Below are positions 1-4,253 of a DNA stretch of 5,733 bases, piece after piece; position 1 is the first letter of the stretch, and each line of letters starts with the position of its first letter. This DNA comes from Pseudomonadota bacterium (GTDB lineage: Bacteria; Desulfobacterota; Desulfobacteria; Desulfobacterales; C00003060): the NCBI GenBank assembly GCA_015222985.1, contig JADFWI010000513.1, positions 1 to 5,733 on the forward strand, given 5' to 3'. Both the position numbers and the translations under genes were made by a program. The notes below the pieces were generated by a model. That model did no database searches, had not been told where the DNA came from, and saw only the letters and a program-made list of their open reading frames with translations.

Positions 1-521
1 AACAGTACAAGAGCGCCAGTGGCAAACCACTTGTTCCTCTTTGAGGACTTCAAGACCTCGTTCTCCTCGGCTAACCTTTGCGCATTTTTCCGGGCTATTT
101 CATATTTTGTTTTCAATTGCTTGCCTTGCCCATGCTCCCTGCTGACCTTTTCTTCCCATTCCTGGTCAATGCGGGCCAACTTCTCTTTGAGCCGAGCATT
201 CTCACCCCTTAAAGATCTGGTCTGATCCTCCCATGGCACACGCTTGATCAGATAACGACTTAGGACCCATCCCTCCAGGATGCCCTGCTCACGTTCCAAG
301 AGGCGAACACGACTCCAACCGTCTTGAGATTCGTAGATTTCCACAGGCAAACCCGAAGGGACAAACCTGAGGATCTTATTTTCGATACTGGGGCCCCTGC
401 GAAGACTGATTCTGAAAGAATCCGTTATATAGGCCTTTGCGGCCCAGCTCGTCTGGCACAACAAAAACAATCCCAAGGTGACAGCAATGATACGGATACA
501 GAACCTTGTAATGATTGCCAC
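1..521 (-). CDS. SH3b-domain, coiled-coil membrane protein (TIGR04211-like), 3' end outside window
   Basis: Read on the minus strand from a GTG at 521-519, 173 codons stay open to the left edge. The start is supported by AAGGAG six bases upstream. Residues 1-27 form a signal peptide or signal anchor (basic IITRFCIR, hydrophobic core, then SWAAKA). Residues 31-95 look like a bacterial SH3b domain: AYITDSFRISLRRGPS, then VEIYESQDGWSRVRL and GWVLSRYLIKR. Residues 97-160 are charged and heptad-like, so probably coiled coil. The sequence then enters KRNKWFATGALVL, the start of a C-terminal membrane anchor, so only a short tail should be missing. This order matches the SH3 domain protein family TIGR04211 (YgiM-like), which is envelope-located and has no proven biochemical role. 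The start lies 57 bases after the PilZ-like gene's stop on the same strand, so the two are probably co-transcribed. The domain call is from recognition, not a search. Confidence 0.85.
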   Translation of the reverse strand, partial: MAIITRFCIRIIAVTLGLFLLCQTSWAAKAYITDSFRISLRRGPSIENKILRFVPSGLPVEIYESQDGWSRVRLLEREQGILEGWVLSRYLIKRVPWEDQTRSLRGENARLKEKLARIDQEWEEKVSREHGQGKQLKTKYEIARKNAQRLAEENEVLKSSKRNKWFATGALVL

Positions 522-578
522 CGTGCTACTCCTTTTCCCTGTGTGTCTTTTTCTCTGGAGATTTTGCGTAGTTCACCC

Positions 579-929
579 CTATGTCTGCCCATTCAGGATC
601 TCCAGGCCTACCAAATAATGACCCTTAAATCGGCCTTCATCATCTCTTGTGATATTTCGAATCTCTGTGTCCCGATGCTCCGGGGGACAATCCGAATCGG
701 TAAAATAATATTTCACGTTGAATGTGTCACCCACCTTTAGCCGGGGCACAATTTCTGAGTCTTGCCTGACCAGAACGCACATGGATGTTGACGCAACATT
801 CCGGATTTTAAAAACATAAGAAGCATTGAGCCCGTTTATTGAAATTTCTGCGCGGTGGTATTGATCCAGTAGCCTTTCATGTTCGGATCTTACATCCTCA
901 GGATTGTCGAGTGCTGCGTATCCCTCCAT
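579..929 (-). CDS. Small PilZ-like domain protein
   Basis: A 116-residue minus-strand protein from an ATG at 929-927, with AGGGGA four bases upstream, ending in TAG at 581-579. After an acidic, helical N-terminus (residues 1-28) it has the beta-strand rhythm of a PilZ barrel: VFKIRNVASTSMCVLV (39-54), LKVGDTFNVKYYF (64-76), EIRNITRDDEGRFKGHYLVGLEIL (89-112). The HYLVGLEIL ending resembles the GVGFEFL-type last strands of PilZ domains. The c-di-GMP signature of classical PilZ (RxxxR plus D/NxSxxG) is degenerate: the second part reads NVASTSM and lacks the glycine. Nucleotide binding is therefore doubtful, and a protein-interaction role is as likely. It is the first gene of a two-gene unit with the SH3b membrane protein, downstream of a sigma-54 promoter. 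The coding call is firm; the family call is moderately sure. Confidence 0.8.
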   Translation of the reverse strand: MEGYAALDNPEDVRSEHERLLDQYHRAEISINGLNASYVFKIRNVASTSMCVLVRQDSEIVPRLKVGDTFNVKYYFTDSDCPPEHRDTEIRNITRDDEGRFKGHYLVGLEILNGQT

Positions 930-1002
930 ATCTTCCCCTATCAGGTCTGTGACTTCTGCCTAACCTCTGATTTCATGCCATTTTGAAACTACAAAAGATG
1001 TC

Positions 1003-1018
1003 AGCAAAATTAGTGCCA
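1003..1018 (-). promoter_or_regulatory. Sigma-54 (RpoN) -24/-12 promoter for the PilZ-like/SH3b unit
   Basis: On the minus strand the sequence reads TGGCAC-TAATT-TTGCT, preceded by T. This matches the sigma-54 consensus YTGGCAC-N5-TTGCW in both boxes, with the obligatory 12-base offset between GG and GC. The GC of the -12 box is at 1005-1004, which puts the transcript start near 992 and leaves a leader of about 63 nt before the ATG at 929. The site faces the PilZ-like gene and lies in non-coding DNA. Promoters of this type need an AAA+ enhancer-binding activator, normally bound 80 or more bases upstream, which would be at higher coordinates here. Confidence 0.75.
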
Positions 1019-1191
1019 ACAATCGGTACGTGAATCAGGACTATGTCGCTCCTGCAAATCCAACGATGCCCTTGCCACCAAGGCACGTCCGACGGCTTAT
1101 CTGCGTGCTAGACGGCAGACGGCAAGAAGGTTCGGGGGACTCTTGAACCCCTTGTTTCCTGTCAATTTTTTGTCATCCCTTTGTAAATTCT

Positions 1192-1246
1192 CAATAACCT
1201 GGGGCATGAAGGCTTTTTCTGAAAGGCGATATCTCTTAGGTTATTG
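1192..1246. repeat. Perfect 9-bp inverted repeat with 37-bp spacer
   Basis: CAATAACCT at 1192-1200 is the exact reverse complement of AGGTTATTG at 1238-1246. The arms lie roughly 200-255 bases upstream of the transcript start inferred for the sigma-54 promoter. A remote activator site is therefore conceivable, but a chance dyad or a long-loop hairpin is also possible. No T-tract follows on either strand, which argues against an intrinsic terminator. Confidence 0.4.
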
Positions 1247-1325
1247 GTGCAGGTTTTCGCAGTAGCTAGATGTTTATTGGTTTCTGGAAGGGTCTTTTTG
1301 CTCTTGGCAATGACTTCGTCTAATC

Positions 1326-1339
1326 GTCAAAAGTTTGAC
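1326..1339. repeat. Short palindrome GTCAAA-AG-TTTGAC
   Basis: Perfect 6-bp arms around a 2-bp centre, the size and symmetry of a homodimeric regulator site. It shares the GTCAA...TTGAC half-site pattern with the palindrome 44 bases further on at 1383-1398 (CCGTCAAGATTGACGG). The regulator and its target gene are unknown, and a chance match is possible in AT-rich spacer DNA. Confidence 0.35.
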
Positions 1340-1382
1340 AAATCCGGAACATCAGGAGCAATGTCCTTTCATCTTTGGGAAG

Positions 1383-1412
1383 CCGTCAAGATTGACGGTC
1401 TCGTAAAAAGTC
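1383..1412 (+). repeat. Left copy of 30-bp direct repeat (palindrome plus TCGTAAAAAGTC)
   Basis: This begins with the perfect palindrome CCGTCAAGATTGACGG (7-bp arms, GA centre) and ends with TCGTAAAAAGTC. The same layout recurs at 1522-1551 with 24 of 30 positions identical. The last 12 bases are also the start of the 13-bp terminal inverted repeat of the 119-bp element at 1401-1519. Confidence 0.65.
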
Positions 1413-1519
1413 GAAAAACACCTCTTTCTGTCATTCCGGCGAAAGCCGGAATCCAGTTTATTCAGCTAGTTATAAAGGCTCTGGACTCCGGTTTTCACCG
1501 GAGTGACGACTTTTTACGA
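1401..1519. repeat. 119-bp MITE/REP-like element with 13-bp terminal inverted repeats and two opposed hairpins
   Basis: TCGTAAAAAGTCG at 1401-1413 is perfectly inverted as CGACTTTTTACGA at 1507-1519. Inside lie two 27-base units in opposite orientation, 1430-1456 and 1481-1507. Each is a hairpin with an 8-bp stem and a GAAA loop (read on the unit's own strand), flanked by GTC and CCAG. The first stem is ATTCCGGC/GCCGGAAT (1433-1440 with 1445-1452). The second, on the minus strand, is ACTCCGGT/ACCGGAGT. The type is familiar from dispersed proteobacterial repeats of the GTCATTCC...GGAATCCAG kind, and its outline recalls the ATTCCCn8GGGAAT dRS3 repeats of Neisseria. No transposase is encoded, so any mobility would be in trans. 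Confidence 0.75.
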
Positions 1520-1521
1520 AA

Positions 1522-1551
1522 CCATCAAGATTGATACATTCGTAAAAAGTC
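1522..1551 (+). repeat. Right copy of 30-bp direct repeat
   Basis: Same design as 1383-1412: the palindrome ATCAAGATTGAT, then TCGTAAAAAGTC at 1540-1551. Differences from the left copy include a G-to-A change and the matching C-to-T change in the opposite arm, so the palindrome's symmetry is kept in its inner 12 bases. It is followed by a small hairpin GATTC-AGC-GAATC (1553-1565) and CAGG, which looks like a shortened relative of the large hairpins in the neighbouring element. Confidence 0.6.
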
Positions 1552-1654
1552 AGATTCAGCGAATCCAGGCAGGGTTTTCTGTCAAGAACAAAAAGATTGC
1601 TAAAGTTCCTGGACTCAAATATCGAAAAGCTATTGGAGAGGCAACAAATAGCAC

Positions 1655-1661
1655 AGGAGGT
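1655..1661 (+). promoter_or_regulatory. Ribosome binding site AGGAGGT fixing the start at 1669
   Basis: AGGAGGT lies seven bases before the ATG at 1669-1671. The frame can be extended upstream to a TTG at 1597, but that codon has no purine-rich site ahead of it and the extra 24 residues would sit at the edge of the repeat region. This site therefore decides the start. Confidence 0.85.
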
Positions 1662-1668
1662 CAGACCA

Positions 1669-3645
1669 ATGGATGAGATTTCATCAGGCAAACTTGCGGG
1701 CATAGGCGAGCTGTTAGGAAGGACGTGGACGATCTACAGGAAACGCATGTGGACTTTGATTGGTTTGGGACTTGTAACGGTCCTGCTGACGATCCTGTCG
1801 CTTGTGCCTCCTTTTGGTCTTGGATTTCTCCTTTGGCAGTACATGCCGGATTACAAAAACGTGATCATGCTGGTCAGTATACTCCTGGCTACAGGTAGCG
1901 CGGTTTGGGTCGCCAACTGGGGAATGTCAGCCTTTCTTCTCGCAGTTGTGGACGAGCGCTGCGGGATAAAGGAGGCCTTTAAGAAAGCCAAGCCCAAGAC
2001 ACTTGCGCATATGTGGCTTGGGCTGTTGACAGGCCTGATCCTAACCGGCGCGCACATTCTTCTGATTATCCCCGGGATCATTTTCGCTATCTGGTTTTTC
2101 TTCGCGCCCTTTGTCTTCATTGAGGACGACGCTCGTGGGATGAATGCCCTCTTGAAGAGCAAGGCCTACGTTCAGGGCAGATGGTTCGGTGTATTCTGGA
2201 GATTGGCCGCCATTTGGCTCCTTTCTGTTCTTGTTGCGGCAATACCGATTGCAGGGCAAGTGCTGGCTCTTTTTTTCGTGCCTTTTAGTTTTGTCTACAC
2301 CTTCCTCGTCTATGAAGATCTGAAAGCTCTGCGAGGCAGTTTTCTGTTTAAACCCTCAAAGAAAGAAAAGGCGGGTATCATCGCAACCGGCGCTTTCGGT
2401 TATGTCATGCCGGTCGTCTTGGTGTTCGCCTTTATGGGTTCAATGTGCTTGATGCCCTTTTCCGTATTGACAGCCAAGGTGACAGGGGAATCGCCTTTCC
2501 CAACTGCCATGCAGGAACTCAAGAATCAAGGACCTGGTATGGGAACCACAGGCCTGACAGTCACGCACGGAGCCATTCGCACGAACGCAAATGTCAACAA
2601 ACAGATCCAACTGCTGGAAGACAAAGGCAAAGAATGGACAAAGCGATCCCAGGCTGCATTCAAACTGGGGCAGACAAAAGACAAAAAAGCGATTGAGCCC
2701 CTCATTGAAGCTCTGAGTAATGACGAACACTGGACGGTACGCCAAAATGCTGCCAGGTCTTTGACAAATCTGGGTGCTCGACAGGCTGTGCCGCATCTGA
2801 TTCGTGCCCTGGAATCCGACAAGAATGTTTTTGTCCGCAGCAGCGCGGCCAAGGCCTTGGGCAAGTTGGGCGACAAAAGCTCTGTGGCAGCCCTCACCAA
2901 GGCGCTAAAAGATGAGGGAATCGTGACCACATTCAAGGATGGAAAGGGTGTGGAAGTCAAAGAAGTAGCCAACGCTGCGCAACAAGCCTTGAAGCTCCTG
3001 GGCGCCCAGGCAGGAGAAGAATCTATCGGCACGAAAGGCCTGGCATCCGCAGCTCCTGGGCCGAAAGAGGAAAAGAAAAAAGCGCTCGAACCCGGGGTCA
3101 GTACGGCAAAAAACTCTCCCGAGGAAAAGACCAAAGAGTATAGAAAGACTATCAAGGCCTGTACTAAGGCCATTGAGATAGAGCCCAAAGACAGTCTTGC
3201 CTATCACAATCGGGCCGTGGCCCATCTTGAATTCGGCAACTATCAGGAAGCTATTGATGATTTTACCAAGGCGCTCGAATTTGACCCTAACGATGCAACA
3301 CTCTATTATAACCGGGCTATCGCCTATGGTTTGTTCGACAAACATAAGCAGGCCATTGAAGACGGCATCAAGGCTGTTGAACTGGATCCCAACAATGCGA
3401 ATGCGTACATTAATCGCGGGATAGACCACATTGCCATGGATAATTGCGATCGTGCTGTCGACGATTTCACCAAGGCCATTAAGTTCAATTCCAAAGATGC
3501 CTCAGTCTATTATGCCCGCGGAGTTGCTTACCACAGACTCGGTTCTCAGAAACAGGCTCTCAAGGACTTCAATAAGGCAGCCCAACTGGGTAGCAAGATG
3601 GCACAGCAATATCTGAAATCCCAGGAAGGGACCCATAAATCATAG
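1669..3645 (+). CDS. Multi-pass membrane protein with HEAT-like and TPR repeats
   Basis: 658 residues from the ATG backed by AGGAGGT. Residues 28-266 are membrane-embedded, with hydrophobic stretches near 28-57, 65-92, 114-153, 176-215 and 236-266. The portion LLIIPGIIFAIWFFFAPFVF (131-150) followed by ALLKSKAYVQGRWFGVF resembles the integral-membrane domains of the DUF975/YciC/GPDPase-membrane style. Residues 320-446 carry about three HEAT-like (PBS-lyase type) helical repeats: AIEPLIEALSNDEHWTVRQNAARSL, then AVPHLIRALESDKNVFVRSSAAKAL, then SVAALTKAL with an inserted loop at 413-432. A lysine/glutamate-rich linker (447-488) leads to about four TPR units (roughly 489-641), with signatures such as AYHNRAVAHLEFGNYQEAIDDF and YYNRAIAY. 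No catalytic motif is seen. The likely role is a membrane-anchored scaffold or assembly factor, as an inference from the repeats. It appears monocistronic, with non-coding DNA on both sides and no strong promoter recognised. The coding call is secure; the function is unknown. Confidence 0.9.
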   Translation: MDEISSGKLAGIGELLGRTWTIYRKRMWTLIGLGLVTVLLTILSLVPPFGLGFLLWQYMPDYKNVIMLVSILLATGSAVWVANWGMSAFLLAVVDERCGIKEAFKKAKPKTLAHMWLGLLTGLILTGAHILLIIPGIIFAIWFFFAPFVFIEDDARGMNALLKSKAYVQGRWFGVFWRLAAIWLLSVLVAAIPIAGQVLALFFVPFSFVYTFLVYEDLKALRGSFLFKPSKKEKAGIIATGAFGYVMPVVLVFAFMGSMCLMPFSVLTAKVTGESPFPTAMQELKNQGPGMGTTGLTVTHGAIRTNANVNKQIQLLEDKGKEWTKRSQAAFKLGQTKDKKAIEPLIEALSNDEHWTVRQNAARSLTNLGARQAVPHLIRALESDKNVFVRSSAAKALGKLGDKSSVAALTKALKDEGIVTTFKDGKGVEVKEVANAAQQALKLLGAQAGEESIGTKGLASAAPGPKEEKKKALEPGVSTAKNSPEEKTKEYRKTIKACTKAIEIEPKDSLAYHNRAVAHLEFGNYQEAIDDFTKALEFDPNDATLYYNRAIAYGLFDKHKQAIEDGIKAVELDPNNANAYINRGIDHIAMDNCDRAVDDFTKAIKFNSKDASVYYARGVAYHRLGSQKQALKDFNKAAQLGSKMAQQYLKSQEGTHKS

Positions 3646-3878
3646 CCCATTTGCCCAATCTCGCGATACCGCCTTTAACAGCACCTCAGTTACAACAGGC
3701 AACTCTTTTCAATCTCTGCGGTTATCCTGTTGATGCTATATGTCTAAACCCTGACGTTGCAAAAGTCGAGGATGCCGCAGAGCCGCACGAGGTCCAGTCT
3801 TTGGACCTGACAAGGCGTTCCCCACGCAATCCCATCGCTGTTCTTTCTTTTGTGTAAACCCTCCGTTACATTTTTTCC
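3646..3878. other. Non-coding spacer between the TPR protein and the feo promoter
   Basis: No supported gene. Two inverted repeats stand out: CAACAGG/CCTGTTG (3693-3699 with 3726-3732, long spacer) and the tighter hairpin at 3790-3808. Neither has a following T-run, so the end of the upstream transcript cannot be placed with certainty. Confidence 0.5.
3790..3808 (+). terminator. Hairpin AGGTCCA-gtctt-TGGACCT, possible transcript end
   Basis: A perfect 7-bp stem with a 5-base loop, 145 bases after the stop of the TPR protein and 70 bases before the feo promoter. The position suits transcript termination or 3'-end protection. The bases that follow (GACAAGGCG) are not a U-tract, so a classical intrinsic terminator is unlikely and the call stays weak. 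Confidence 0.3.
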
Positions 3879-3907
3879 TTGACACATTCAGCGTCCCGTA
3901 CTATTGT
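3879..3907 (+). promoter_or_regulatory. Sigma-70-type promoter for feoAB
   Basis: TTGACA (3879-3884, perfect -35) is followed after exactly 17 bases by TATTGT (3902-3907, four of six matches to the -10 box). Transcription would begin near 3914, giving a leader of about 115 nt before the feoA ATG. The strong -35 with a weak -10 and an overlapping Fur-like site suits a promoter that is repressed in iron-replete cells. Confidence 0.65.
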
Positions 3908-3919
3908 AAATGAAAATCA
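3905..3919 (+). promoter_or_regulatory. Fur-box-like operator overlapping the feo -10 box
   Basis: TGTAAATGAAAATCA matches the 7-1-7 Fur consensus TGATAATnATTATCA at 11 of 14 informative positions, with the outer TG/CA preserved. It overlaps the -10 box and the expected start point, where bound Fur would block RNA polymerase. Ferrous uptake genes are classical Fur targets, which supports the call. The inner dyad symmetry is imperfect, and I have seen no fur gene here. Confidence 0.5.
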
Positions 3920-3950
3920 GTTAGGACGCCTGCCAGTAGCTCGGATGCTA

Positions 3951-3966
3951 GTGTTTCACAAAACAC
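3951..3966 (+). promoter_or_regulatory. Leader hairpin GTGTTT-CACA-AAACAC in the feo 5' UTR
   Basis: A perfect 6-bp stem with a 4-base loop inside the predicted feoA leader. It is directly followed by a second, weaker possible stem (ACGG-taaat-CCGT, 3965-3977) and a T-rich stretch at 3977-3985. This could act as a partial terminator or attenuator, but stems this short also occur by chance. Confidence 0.3.
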
Positions 3967-3986
3967 GGTAAATCCGTTTTTGTTTG

Positions 3987-4013
3987 TATAGCGCTACGAT
4001 TTGCGGCGCTATA
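3987..4013 (+). promoter_or_regulatory. 8-bp inverted repeat just before the feoA ribosome binding site
   Basis: TATAGCGC (3987-3994) pairs perfectly with GCGCTATA (4006-4013) across an 11-base loop. The 3' arm ends three bases before the AAGGAGG at 4017-4023. As RNA it would form a stem next to the ribosome binding site; as DNA it could be an operator downstream of the start point. The left arm also contains the self-palindrome TAGCGCTA (3989-3996), so an alternative pairing exists. Confidence 0.5.
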
Positions 4014-4028
4014 ACCAAGGAGGAAAAG

Positions 4029-4253
4029 ATGACATTAGACAAGATGAAACCCGGCGCGGAATGTTGTGTCAACAAGCTCACGGCCGAGGACAGGTTGGGC
4101 CAGAGGCTCATGGACTTGGGGGTCTACCCAGGTCTGAGATTAAAGGTAGTCCGCAACGCCCCTCTTGAAGATCCCATGGAGCTCGAGCTGGAGGGTTATT
4201 ACGTGAGTATCCGGCACGAAGAAGCGAGATTCGTGGAGGTTGAACAGCAGTGA
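4029..4253 (+). CDS. feoA: FeoA, ferrous iron transport accessory protein
   Basis: A 74-residue cytosolic protein made of a single SH3-like FeoA domain, the usual length for stand-alone FeoA. Family landmarks are PG(A) at 8-10, RLMDLGVYPGLRLKV (26-40), the NAPLEDP segment (43-49), GYYVSIR (56-62) and EEARFVEVE (64-72). FeoA works with the membrane protein FeoB in uptake of Fe2+, probably by contacting its cytosolic part. The ATG at 4029 is chosen because AAGGAGG (4017-4023) lies five bases upstream. The same frame runs further upstream, but that stretch lacks a ribosome binding site and overlaps the leader hairpin. Its TGA overlaps the GTG of feoB by four bases, indicating translational coupling. 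Expression is probably iron-controlled through the Fur-like site. Confidence 0.95.
   Translation: MTLDKMKPGAECCVNKLTAEDRLGQRLMDLGVYPGLRLKVVRNAPLEDPMELELEGYYVSIRHEEARFVEVEQQ

Larger units (their letters stand above)
1021..1382. other. Non-coding spacer with no supported gene
   Basis: No reading frame here has a convincing ribosome binding site or a recognisable protein. Visible structure is limited to a tandem GACGGCA pair around 1110-1123, the dyad at 1192-1246 and the short palindrome at 1326-1339. The stretch lies upstream of the sigma-54 promoter, where activator and IHF sites would be expected, but I cannot assign any specific factor. No tRNA or known small RNA was recognised. Confidence 0.6.

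Noticed and set aside
324..740. 138-residue plus-strand reading frame
   Set aside because: It lies antisense to both the SH3b gene and the PilZ-like gene, which have ribosome binding sites and family-like sequences. This frame has neither.
1244..1534. 96-residue plus-strand reading frame ending in a VIPAKAGIQ-type peptide
   Set aside because: Its C-terminal half is translation of the hairpin repeat, a well-known source of spurious predicted proteins. It has no ribosome binding site and no recognisable domain.
1383..1551. Repeats considered as a CRISPR array
   Set aside because: Only two direct copies with 80% identity flank a palindromic element with inverted termini. There is no regular repeat-spacer pattern and no cas gene nearby.
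1597..1625. TTGCTA-17-TATCGA as a promoter for the HEAT/TPR gene
   Set aside because: Matches to the consensus are only four and three of six, no better than expected by chance in this AT-rich stretch.
1597..1668. 24-residue upstream extension of the HEAT/TPR protein from a TTG
   Set aside because: No ribosome binding site precedes the TTG, while AGGAGGT sits seven bases before the ATG at 1669, where the normal amphipathic N-terminus begins.
2526..3429. Long minus-strand open frames (220 and 174 residues) inside the HEAT/TPR gene
   Set aside because: They are low-complexity shadows antisense to a clearly coding repeat protein, without ribosome binding sites or domain patterns.
3651..3857. 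68-residue plus-strand frame after the HEAT/TPR gene
   Set aside because: The start is non-ATG without a ribosome binding site, the protein has no recognisable pattern, and the frame crosses the hairpin at 3790-3808.
3984..4028. 15-residue N-terminal extension of FeoA
   Set aside because: The family starts directly at the L-x-x-(M/L)-x-P-G region. The AAGGAGG at 4017-4023 fixes the ATG at 4029, and the extension would translate the leader hairpin.
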